From Pempheris klunzingeri (Eukaryota; Chordata; Actinopteri; Acropomatiformes; Pempheridae), in the NCBI RefSeq assembly GCF_042242105.1, contig NC_092024.1:9123501-9187500 (forward strand): 64,000 nucleotides of DNA. The letters run 5' to 3'. The translations under genes and the position numbers were made by a program. This document shows positions 40,261 through 51,600 of this stretch, one piece after another (position 1 is the first letter of the stretch; each line of letters opens with the position of its first letter). The notes under the pieces were generated by a model. It worked only from the letters and a program-made list of their open reading frames with translations. It had not been told where the DNA came from and made no database searches.

Positions 40261-40960
40261 AGTGAATGTCGATACATAGAGTATGACCCCATTAACACTT
40301 CTCATAGGCATAGACAATCACCTGGCTAAGTGTGAAAGAGGCCCACACAAAAGGAAATCACAAGTATTCAAACAAACCTGCTCATTCAGCATGGAAAGTT
40401 ATGCATGCCATAATTAATTTGCCATTAAGGCTGGATTGATGTCGTCTTCATGATGCCGACAACCAAGCCATAATTGCCTCTGGTGTTGCATTCACAGCTT
40501 TGCCTCATTACTGAAACAGATGCTAATTTAGCAGAGCGGCTTCAGGTTGACAGGTGTGTGTGAAGCATGTGCGCCTGTGTGTGTGTGTGTGTGTGTGTGC
40601 ATGTGTGAACGTGTGGCCCCCGAGTGGATCGTTCCACCGTATTGGGCTACATGTAAAGTGCACTGCAGAAGGGAAATGAGGAGTTTAAAAAACATCACGA
40701 TATGCGACGGCAAGCTCATGAGAAAAAAGGAACCCTTTTTGGTCGAGCATCTTTTAATGATAATGAATGGAGCGCGCAGTAATTGGTATGTGAGGAGAAA
40801 GAGACCTAATAGCTTGGGATAACAAACCATTCTGCTGAATTATTAAGCCGTTTAACTACATCATTTGCCTTTGGACCTCTTAGTTGTTCGTGTTCTCTGA
40901 TTCATCAGGCTAATTGTAACCTTCATTCTAGATTTTCTGGGAAAACACTAAATAATGCAA
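40261..40960. promoter_or_regulatory. Candidate conserved non-coding element block
   Basis: Repeat-free DNA surrounds a GT microsatellite (40576-40599). It is rich in homeodomain-type cores (ATAATTAATTTGCC at about 40411-40424, CCATAATTG, CTGATTCATCAGG). It lies just beyond the predicted 3' end of supt7l. The appearance resembles vertebrate enhancer-type conserved elements, but I have no alignment to prove conservation. Confidence 0.22.
40576..40599. repeat. GT microsatellite
   Basis: About 12 GT units inside a candidate regulatory block. Confidence 0.9.
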
Positions 40961-40969
40961 ATGAGCAAC

Positions 40970-41292
40970 ACTGATTGTTCAAAAGATGTTTATTGTTTTG
41001 ACAACAAACCCCCTTTAATATATTTAATGGCAACATCTTAAACTAAAGAGAAACTATACACATACAAATATGAAAAACTACAAAATATTTTTTTCCACAT
41101 CAGTTCTTTTTGTTCATGACATTAATGTCTCAGTCAGTCTGTGTGGAGCTGGAGAGGAGTCCTACACTGAACAGCTGGTGTGTTCCACCGCCACATTTCT
41201 CTGCCAGATCACTTGTTTTCACTGCAGGATAACTAATGTGGAAGATACATTGGTGAGTTTCCAGTCCACTTCCTGCATCCGCAAACACGACC
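40970..41292 (-). other. 3' UTR of supt7l with polyadenylation signal
   Basis: Downstream of the supt7l stop codon on the minus strand the first clear AATAAA lies at about 40989-40994 (TTTATT on the plus strand). Cleavage is therefore expected near 40970, giving a short 3' UTR of about 320 bases. No other feature is seen in it. The end point is inferred from the signal only. Confidence 0.55.
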
Positions 41293-44200
41293 TCATATCT
41301 TCTTCGCCCGTTTCTTGGGTCTTTGGGTGAAAACCGGCGAGGTCCCCATCAGGGAGTCGGGCGAATGCGAAGCGTAGCTGGCGTCTGACCCCGTGCCACC
41401 AGGAGAGGGGGCCATGGCTCCTCCTGACTCGCTCATGGTGGACATGGGCCCCCCCTCCTCGAACACGTCTCCGCCCAGGACGCTGTGGTGATGGTGGTGG
41501 TGGTGATGATGGCCAGCGCCCTGGCCATCGTCGCCATCCTGCGGCTCCATTTTTACCTGAGGCCACAAGGGCGAGTTGTTGGCTCCGACCCCGCCTTGTA
41601 AGAGAGGAGAAATAGCTCAGCAACGTTGGTTTTCCACCACAAACAAAGTTGACTGCAAGTTTTGTTCCTGTTATTTTGTGGTTTCATTTGTTTAGAAGAT
41701 GATGACAAGTAAGAACCCCTGAGCATTTTGATCAAAGGAGTTAGTTAAAGCAGTGCACTTACAAAAGCAAAAGTGCAAAAAAGCTGTGTTTAAGTGCAAA
41801 ATTAAGAATCCCTCTAGCGGTGTAAAGCAACCCAACAGATTTCCTGGAAATTACTTTGATTCAAAGTATTAGATCTAATACCTGCAAAAAAAACTTCCCA
41901 ACATTAAATTGGAATAAATGGAAAGCAGAGTTTTCTGGGTTTTTTTTGGCATGTTTAAATTTGTCAGCAGGGAATCACTTTTGTCAGAAAAGCCAATAAT
42001 TTTCATAACGCATACTTATTAATGAAACAAGGTCGACCTTCATCAGTCGCTCCTACCACACAGACCTCATTAGGAAGCTGTGCACTTCACCTCCCTCTGT
42101 GGAAAACTCCTTGATGAATGCAGAGCACACATTTTGTCTCACCTGAGGTGTGAGGAGAATGGTCACTGTCCAGGCCCGAGGCCAGCCTCTCGCCGTGGGC
42201 CCCGAGGACCCCCATGGGCAGAGCTTGGTCCCCTGAGGCCAGGTCGGCCTCTGGCTCCTCGCTAACCGGGAAGGAGATGTCACTCATGGGCTCCTCCTTG
42301 ATCCTCAGGGGCTTGGAGTCCTCCAGAGCCTTCTCCGGGTTCACCAGTCGCTCGTACTCCTCTGACAGATCCTTACTCACCTGGAAGAAAGAGGAAGATC
42401 TTTTATTAGTCCCATATTGTTGGTGCAAGCACAAAGACACGTAAGAGCTGAGCCTGGATGATTTAGTGTTTTAATTCAATAGTTATCATAGCTTTTCTTT
42501 TCTTGGATTAACACATGAAAATACCCTTTTATGTTTTATGTGGATTGGGTGCATTAATGATAACCTCAGATCATCAATATGAAATGCCCCAAAGTCAACC
42601 AGAGACACAAAGGATCAGCTCTCGGCAGAGCCCCTCAGTTGTGTATCTTAAGAAGTCATGTTGGCTCTGAAGACTCTCAGTTTGGATTCTGTCTTACTTC
42701 CAAGCAGCTTGCTCACAAGTTGCCATACGGCCCATTGTTCTCACTCTTACAAAGTTCTTTATGCTGCCTGCGATGAGTCAGCATTTTCTGTGGTGAAGCC
42801 ATAACAGCTTAGACGGAAAAGCATTTTTCAAACGTTTTCTCAGCACTGAGCCTAATGGGATTATTCTTTATCATCTTGTAATCTGCTGACTAAATGGCCA
42901 GTTTTTCCGACGGACTGTTGGGGCTGTTTACATTTCCAAACTAAACTGTCCTGATTGAACAGTCAGCTTAATCATTTAGTACTATAAATGTCCTTTACTG
43001 TGTCCTGTGGACTCACTGTTCATTTTCTCAAACACAATATTTTATTTCATGAAAATGTAAGGATTTTTTGTGACATTAGTGGAGGCAATCTTTATCCCAG
43101 CCGAGGTGGAGCATCTCCATCATGAAATATTACTGTGGAATTTTGTGATGTTTTAGCTTGATGAATGACTTAAACAATAAACTGATCATTAAAATTGTTG
43201 ACAATTAGCTTAATGTATATGGACTACTTGATTGATCGTTTCAGCACAAAATCAATGAGAGAGGTAGCGTGAAGAAAAATCTGCAGCTGATCTATGGCAT
43301 AGCTTCTACTCTGCCATTAATACCATACAGACCACAAAGCTTCATGATGCACATGAAATTTCAAAAAATATTAGCCAAGTTGCAAAACAATTATGTTGAA
43401 CACCATAAGCAAATACGAGTGGGCAATATGGATAAGGTCCTTTATCACTGCGTGTGTATTTTCTTTGTAATTGTACGTCATGATATCTATATTCTCTGAC
43501 ATAATACATTTTCTGGAAGATCACATGAGAAAGTGTTGATGAATAAGCAGGCGGGAATGTCTGTTTTTGGCTCATCCAATGAATTAAATATCCAATATAC
43601 CAATATATATGTTTCATCACATTCATGCACGACTCCTTTAGAAATTCCATTTTGCCATAAATAGTCTTGCTCGCTGCTTTATAGTAAATACTGTCAAATA
43701 CCACAACCCTGTGACCCACTCCCAAGCTCACCTGTAGCATGTAGCTGTGATAGTCCTTGATCCTGACCTGCCAGAAGCGTTGCAGGGCCAGCACGCTGCC
43801 GATGCCAACCTCATGGAACACCTGCTCCACCACGTCTGGAAAGGGACTGGCTCCTAGCCGAGCCTCCCGGTCCACTGCTACCCGCAGCAGGCGGGTGAGG
43901 CGAAGGTAATGCTCGTGGACCAGGTCAGTCAGGGTCTCCAGCACGCTCTCCTGGGCTGACTCAAAGCCAGCGTGGGCTAAGACGGTGGCCACTGACTGAT
44001 AGAGGAGCTGCCTGCAGGAGAGCCAACTCAGCTCTGTGACAGGCTCACCTTTACCTCTTATGATGGAAGAACCAGAGGAGATGAAAGGAGATAAATGATG
44101 ACAATGTATCGGTGAAGTGTTGAAAAATGTGTAAAAGAAACAAAATACAGCGTCTTAGCTTACTTATAGAAGTCACTTTCAGGGTCACTGTGGCGGAGCT

Positions 44201-44600
44201 GGAAGGGCTGCCGTGGGGCTTTGCTGTCCACAGGAAGCAGATCATCTGGCATGACAGGTGGGGTGGGAGGACGAAGGGGCAGGTTGGTATCAGCCTCCTC
44301 CAGCCTGCTGCCACCCTCAGATGGCGCTGAGCTCTGACCCTGAGCCTGAGCCTGGGCTGCCGCCAAGAGGCCACGGAGGCGGCGGGCATGCTGACACAGC
44401 TGCACTGTGTGGATGGTGAGGCTGCAGGGTTCTGAGGGGATGTCCAGCATCGTGGTGGGCCGCGGACGCTGGGCCGAGGGCTGGTGCAGGGGAGGGTCCT
44501 GCATCTCCACTGAGCGAAACTCGCGCTGGAGCAAGTCAAAGGAGCTGCGACTGGGAGGAGCCCCGGCAGGACCAGGGATCTCACCCCAGTAACGCATCAT
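41293..44600 (-). CDS. supt7l: SUPT7L, STAGA/SAGA complex subunit (SPT7-like), complete
   Basis: Four coding exons on the minus strand, all GT-AG: 44600-44164, 44056-43732, 42380-42143 and 41594-41293 (stop). Exon boundaries are in phase 2, 0 and 1, and the splice gives 433 residues; the human protein is about 414. Recognition is by sequence: the N-terminus carries YWGEIPGP, then PPLHQPSAQRP, TMLDIPSEPCSLTIHT and HSDPESDFYK; later come SVLETLTD, VDREARLG, FPDVVEQVFHEVGIGSVLAL, RIKDYHSYMLQ, FPVSEEPEADLASGDQ and SLMGTSPVF. All are signatures of SUPT7L. Exon 2 (residues about 155-215) is the bromodomain-associated histone-fold region. By family knowledge, SUPT7L is a core subunit of the nuclear STAGA/SAGA acetyltransferase coactivator and pairs through its histone fold. 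The N-terminus is MM-R-YWGEI, so either of the two adjacent ATGs could start; I chose the first. The protein ends in a basic tail (RPKKRAKKI). A run of nine histidines (residues 362-370) is absent from the human protein as I remember it. Confidence 0.96.
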
Positions 44601-45600
44601 GATGAGTGATCAAAGACGCAAGTTGGATTCGAACTTGCAATGAGTCTGAAAATTGGAGAGGTGAAGAGGAAGTTGGAGTGATCGTCATAATCAAGCATGA
44701 AATGGGCACAAACAACATTAGCTTTAAAGGAAACAGTTTCAGAAGAGACATCAGATTGATTTAGACATGACCCTCAATTAGCATTTTTTAACAGTTTTTT
44801 CTGATACAGTTACAATAATGTATTTGTATTGTGATTATTTCAGCATACATCTGACCAACACAGTATTTTAAAATATATATTAGCAATTATAAGTGGATCG
44901 CGCTGCCTTTATGATAAAAAAACAAACATTGACAAGTAACAACAATATTGTCAACAATAGCAAGTAATGTCATTTTAACGGTTAAAAAAGTAATGGAGGC
45001 GCAATTAGGTATTTTGATGTATGCCGAATCAGAGGGTAACTTGCATTTATTCGCGTGACACCTTTAGTCAAGACTTAACAGACATGTCTGTTTGCCAAAA
45101 AGTAAGCCAACACAGAATATGAGCTGTGCTGCTGGAGTTCTGCATGAACGTAGAAGAGTGAACGCATCAGTAAACAACTGTCACTGGTGAGCGAGCAACG
45201 AGTAAGCTAGAAGCCGGCTAGCTTAATACGTAGCATGCATGTTTAGCTAATTAACTTTTATATATAAGTTTAAAACACAACTGTGACTCACTTAACTCAC
45301 GTCTGGTAATAACTGGAACCAATAGCTGCTGTATCTCTGGAAGAAGTAAAGAAACTGAGCTTCTTTGTCCTTCTTTGAAAAAAACTCGGGTGAACACCTC
45401 AATAAAGTGTTTAGTTCCGCAACAACTAATTTATTTTGACTGGTATCGAATTATGAATTGTATCAATATGCAATCTAGTTGTGTTTTAAATATTTTTTTA
45501 TTTACCGTTTTTCTGCTTCACATCCTATTATTAGCTGACTTTGTCAGTTTTATAGAGACTTGAAGTACCCGGGCTAAATTCACAGTCGCACCAAATAAAC
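44601..45600. promoter_or_regulatory. Shared head-to-head promoter region of supt7l and slc4a1ap
   Basis: The two start codons face away from each other and are separated by 1,000 bases, so both transcription starts and both 5' UTRs must lie here unless further upstream exons exist. A CCAAT motif is visible at about 45320. On the minus strand a possible non-coding first exon of supt7l could end at a GTGAGT donor near 45300. Its acceptor could be the pyrimidine-rich run ending in CAG near 44645, just upstream of the start codon. The stretch is not strongly GC-rich. The role is inferred from position; I cannot map the transcription starts. Confidence 0.6.
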
Positions 45601-48600
45601 ATGGCCGCCTCCCCGCCGTCAGACGTGTGTGTGAAAAATACGGATGAAGAAATAAATTCTACAATGGAAACGGATGAATGCTTGGCCGCAAAGAATGGAG
45701 ACGAGCCCGAAACGAAAGACGTACACAAAAGTGAAGCAGAAACAACGGACACTTTTAAGAAACCGGCTCTTTTCGCAGCACCTTCCTTCACCAGCAAACG
45801 CAGCAGCGTCGTTGCTCCGTCCAGACCAGCAGCAGCCGAAACAAAAAGTGTCACAGACGATACCAGAGCTCAGGTTGTGGACAGTACGAGTGGGGACTCT
45901 TCGGGTCCTGTTAGCGAAAATAAAACCGCCGAATCAAGGCAAGATGTGGACAAAAAAGTCAAGAATGTGGCTCCTGTCAAACCCAAGGCAGACGCTAAAC
46001 CCAGGGTGCTCCCTGCTAAAGGGCCCCCGGCTGGTAAATTCCCCCCTATCCCGTATACAGAGCCGCCCTGGGGTGGCAGGGCGCCAGATATCCCCTACGC
46101 TCTGGAAATCCTTAAAAATGGCACCATAGTGGACAAGGTTCCCCTCACACACGGAAGCTACTTCGTGGTTGGACGTTTACCTGTGTGTGATGTGTCCTTG
46201 GAGCATCCGTCCATCTCCAGGTACCACGCGGTGATCCAGTACCGCGGGCAGACCGGGGAGGGAGAGTCCGTGGGGGAGGAGAGGGGCTTCTACGTCCACG
46301 ACCTGGGGAGCACACACGGCACTGTGGTGAACAAGAACAAGATCCCCCCCAAGACCTACATCAGACTGCGCGTGGGACATGTTTTAAAGTTTGGTGGCAG
46401 CACGAGGCTTTTTATCCTGCAGGTAAATCCTGGTGTGGACCCCCTTCATACCTGCAGTGGCTATACTGATGTAGATATACTAAAGATAGCACAGACAGCT
46501 GTCACTGAAGGTCATATCAAAGTACGGCTGGATCACTCTAGACTTGACCACACACAGTTTAGATCATTTGACCCTTGGGTTCATGTATTAACATCCACTA
46601 ATCATACGTAGGACTGTTTTCTTTATTATTATAATGGTTTGAAGGATGAATTAAATATGCAAAAATGAGGTAATAAAATCCCTCAGTTTGAGTGTCTCCG
46701 TTACTAAGCCCAGACCACCAGTTTCAGCAGTTATGATCATTTATAACTCAAATCTTTATTTTAATATTGCGATCTTCCCGCTTTGCTGTAGCTTCCCACA
46801 GGGCTCACATTAATCTGTTGTTAAATCAGGAAGCTCAAAGTCAAGTCAGATCGCTCCATACTCTGGTGCAGTCATTTTAAGGCATCACCTTGGTGTCTGT
46901 GGAACTGTGATGGGCTTTTCTCACTATTTTCAGATGTTTTATTAATTGAATAAATCAAAGTTATCAATTGATTAATTTAATAAAGGAAATAATCATTTGT
47001 TGTATCCCTGTTAATTAAATCAGCATGGTTTAGTAAGCATTAGACAACAGCCCATCTCACTACACTATTCCTCATACTCTCTAGTGATGAGCGAGTGTCA
47101 GTTTGGACTGTTGGTCAGACTATAAAACTGTAGACATCATCTTCTGGGGAAGAAGTGTTTTTTTTTTTTTTTACACTTTAGTGAGATTGCAAAATACTTT
47201 TTATTTTTTTATAGCAGACATCAGACACAGGTGTAACTATCATTATATAACATTATTCATGTCTGCACTGCATTGCAGAAATTGCTGAAGACCACAGGTT
47301 TGTAAATGAGAGAGAATCTGGGCTGTGGAGTCAGAAAGGTTACCAGACCTTTGTAGCCCGGTGTGCATCTCTGCTAGAGGCTCATTAGGCTCCAGGCCTC
47401 ATTAGCTGCCACTGGCATAACACACCCGAACTCTGATTGAGGTTGAGTTGCATTGTGGGTAATGTAGGTTTTGAAAAGGGGGAAGAATGTGTAGGATACA
47501 AAAGAGGATATCTCTGATTTTGGATCCTTGACTCTGACATTGTTACAGGAGGTCAGTGATAAAATCAGTGGAGCCACTTTCATTAATTCTGTTCCAAAAA
47601 CCCACTATTAGTGCGTGTTTAGCAATAAAATACCCCAAATATTATAATAGTTTTCTTTTCCACTGTCGCCTTTCCTCTCTCCACAGGGTCCGGAGTTTGA
47701 TGAGGAAGAGGAGTCTGAGCTCACGGTGACAGAGCTGAGGGAGCAAGCCCAAAAACGGAGGGCAGAGCTGGAGAAGAGGATGATGGGAGACGGTTCCGAT
47801 GATGATGCCGACAACGACGAGGAGAAGGAGGAAGACGGAGAAAGCAATAAGGGCCAGAGCCGACAGTCAAACGACGATTCAGGCTGTTCATGGGGGATGG
47901 GTGAGCCCCTCTGCTGGTTGTAGGATTATGGCACATTATGTTAGGTGTCGTCTGTGTTCATCCATCTGTCTCCGTAAATCCACACCGCAGCTGAGGAGGC
48001 CGTTCCAGAGGAAGACGAGAACGAGGAAAACCCTTTCTCGACAGAGTTCCACGAGGACCAGGAAGCCGCGTACCTGAAAGACCCCAAAAAGGCTTTGCAG
48101 GGCTTCTATGACAGGGAAGGTGAGAAGGCTGATTGTTGATTAAGCCTGTTAACAGACGTCCGCTTCTTGTGTTTCTTTAATTTCCTGACTTCACCGTTGG
48201 CATCCTTTATCTCAGGAGAGGAGCTGGAGTTTGAGTACGAAGACAAAAGCCACGGCAGCTGGCTCTGCAGAATAAAGTAAGTGACACGAAACCCCTGACC
48301 TATGATTGTAAAGTGTCTAGAATATGTTTCCGTGAGGTCGTAAAGTCACACAGTTCACATTGACGCTCCTGTCAGGCTCCCGGTGGACGACGCCATGGGC
48401 CGGCAGCTGGTCGCTGAGGTGACCCACACGGGGAAGAAGAAAGAAGCAGCCATCCAGTGCTGCCTGGAGGCCTGTCGGATGCTCGAAGCCAGGGGGCTGC
48501 TGCGCCAGGAAGCAGGTGTGAGCGCCACCGAGAACGAATGGAAGTACGCTCGTGGACCACCGTATTAGAGAGGGTTGCAATCATAGTGTTTGCTATTTTA

Positions 48601-51600
48601 TGTCCCGTGTCTAGTGTCTCGCAAGCGCAAGAAGAAGAACTGGGAAGATGAGGACTATTACGACAGCGATGACGACACCTTCCTGGATCGAACTGGCACC
48701 GTGGAGAGGAAGAGGAATGAGAGAATGAAAAAGGCGGGAAAGATTGAGGAGCGGCCAGAGACCTATGAATCATTGGTAACAATCTGCTGCTGTTTATACA
48801 CATGCCCGGGAACAATATTACAATATTCTCATTCAGAACTTCTTTAATTGTAACTTTATGATATTTACTATTGTCTTATTTACACTTTGTATTCAGCATG
48901 ACTCTCTAATGCTAACATGCTGACCTGTAACAAGTATGATGATATGCAACATTTTTACTATCGTAGTTTTGCATGTTAGCTGTTTGAAAATTGGCACTAA
49001 ACACAAAGTACAGTTGAGTTCCCCATTGCAGGTATTGGGTCATATAAAAAAAAGTACTGGGCAAATAAAGCAGTAAATAAAAAGTTATTACAACTCTTCC
49101 GGAGGGCGACAACATTTCATAACAATCCATTTAACACTTTTAAAAGACCTTTCACCCAAAAACACAAATGTGAGCCACACGGTGGTGCCAGAGGAAACCT
49201 CAGGGGATCACCACAGTCAGCAGAACTCTTCCTCAGGAGACTCTAGATATCAGCACCAAACGTCATCCAATAAATGCTGAGATGCTTCAGTCTGGACCGA
49301 AGCGACTCACCAACCAAGAGAAATCAGTCATCAGTGGAACTGCACCACCAGTGTGTCTGAAAAACATTCAAGTGAAACTGCCGTCCAGTATTGGTTTTCC
49401 ACGTGATGACACATTCTGCAGATCAGAACATGTAGCAACAACAGCAGATGCTCTCTTACATGTGTAAACATTGTGAAATACCGTACGTGCTTCAGTGTTT
49501 CTACCCTATCAAACCACACAAGAGTTGCTTGTGTCTCCTTTTTGTCAAACTCATGTTAAAACATGCATAAGTACAATACAATATAATGCTTTTGGTACTG
49601 AATGTAGTAGAAAAATGTATTTCACTTAGATGTGGATTTGGTAATGGCTCCATACTGCAAGATGCATTTATGTGAAGTGTATGTGTGCTATAATGTTACG
49701 CGTACTGTATGTTTCATCAGACATTCATCTATTTGATTCTCATCTAGGTGGCCAAACTGTCAGGGGTGGAGAAGGAGATAGCAGAGTCCCAGAAGAAGCT
49801 CAGTGGTGGTGGAGGAGGTCAGTGATGATGCCCCGGGCGTCCACCGTCCCGCAGACAGATGCCACACCACCTATAGATGCATGTTCCCCTTGTGTTAACC
49901 TACCTCGCTCCCCTCCTCTCAGACTCCTCCGGCTCCTCCACCGAGGACCCGCTGGATGCCTTCATGACTGCGGTGCGAAGCGAGGCGGCGATGGACGCCG
50001 TGGAGCGCCGGAAGCTTCACGTGCACGTAGCCGACTTGCGCAAAGACGCCCAGAGGCTGCGCAAACTGGTCGAGCTCACGCGGCCCGCCCAGATGCCCTC
50101 ACTGCTGCCGAGGTTAGACACAGTGCTGCGTTCAAGGCGTTGTACACACTGTTGTAAAGTCACACACGAGGACAAAGTCTTGAAATATCAACACGTCTTC
50201 CATATAGATTATGTTAAGGACAAATAGAGTCCTCTAGAGTTCTTCCAATATACTTCAGGCCACATTTAAACACTCAAAAGACTTTTCGATGTGTGTTGGT
50301 GTGGTAGTGGTACGTCAGAGCCAGAGAAGCCTAAAAAGACCTTACCGCTGTTTGGAGCCATGAAGGGAGGAAGCAAATTCAAACTGAAGACGGGTACCAT
50401 CGGGGTAGGTGGTGTGTCTCACGTCTCATGACGAAGTCTAATGATCTGAGCCTTTCATTCCTCTGAAAACATTGCACTCCCCTTCCGTCTTTTTGCTCAG
50501 CCTCCTTCTCCCTGCTATTGATGCCGTCTCCTCTTTTGTAGAAGTTGCCTCCGAAGCGCCCCAACTTGCCCCCGGAGCTCTTCGACATGAAAGAACTTTC
50601 ACATGGTGGAGACGAGGAGGAGGAAGAAGAAGAAGAAGAGGAGGAGGCGGCGGCAGAGGAAAACGAGGATAATGATGATACAGGATGCACAACCGTTACT
50701 GAGATTAATGTTGACTCTGAAGCGCCCAGTGTGTCCATGGCTGGAGAGAGTGCTCCATCAGGGCGGCACAGACGGCAGCCAGCACAGTCCCAGGAGCCAA
50801 AAGGTAAAAAGCCTTAAGAACCAGCACAAGAGAGCAGACATTAATAACGAAAAGTAGGAAAATATGCCCTGTGTATTTTGGTTCATTTAGTTCAGAAGTT
50901 TTCACATTAATGAATTATGCCACTGGGTGGCAGTAGATCTGTTAAACATTGACTATCTCCCATACTTAAAGCTATGGAAAGAAACTAAACATTTCATACA
51001 CCTCAGTTTGTAACATGGATTATGAAAAAAACATGGAAAAATGTGTTTTAAACTTGTAGATCAGCGTTTATTTTAATTATTCCACTTTATGTTTTTCTTG
51101 GTTTGGCTTCACAGCGGAGCAAAGCCACAAACAGAGGAGAGGCGAGGAGTCTGCTGAGGCAGTGGAGCAGGGTCCTCGGCGCAGCAGCAGCAGCAGCAGC
51201 AAGGCTGTGGCCCCTTCCGGTCCCGGTGGGTGCTTCGTTTTATTGTTCCCGTGTTAGTCTGCGCTCTCTCTCCAGTACTGGTTATTGTCCGTCACTGTTA
51301 TTGGTGCACGATCTCCAACGTATCATACCTGCATCTCGACAGAGTCCAAGGCAGAAGGCGACAGAGAGCCCAGCCCCAGGCGGAGTGGGAAGAAGAAAGT
51401 GATGGGCCCCAGCAGGGTAGGGCTACACACACACACACACACAAGAAGAAAACGTACACAGTACAGAAAAGTGTGGCTAAATTGAATTTCCTCGTGATCT
51501 GTGTCCACAGCCACCAGTGCAGCTCTCAGGACAGTATCCAGAGGACGACCCTGATTACTGTGTCTGGGTCCCTCCTGCAGGTAAACAACCTGAGTTATTG

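Noticed and set aside
41219..41623. 134-codon minus-strand open frame overlapping supt7l exon 4
   Set aside because: A different frame from the conserved SUPT7L C-terminus; Arg- and Pro-rich shadow.
41293..44600. Possibility that supt7l is a processed retrocopy
   Set aside because: Three introns with conserved splice sites and phases separate the coding blocks, so this is the parental-type gene.
44610..44640. B-box-like AGTTCGAATCC on the minus strand
   Set aside because: It lies in the supt7l 5' region with no matching A box or acceptor stem.
46423..46611. Open frame continuing past kanadaptin exon 1
   Set aside because: The GTAAAT donor at 46423 and the in-phase next exon at 47687 match human kanadaptin (LFILQ then GPE); the run-on residues do not.
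47608..48077. Serine-rich minus-strand and alternative plus-frame open frames over slc4a1ap exons 2-3
   Set aside because: Shadows of the acidic kanadaptin coding sequence in other frames.
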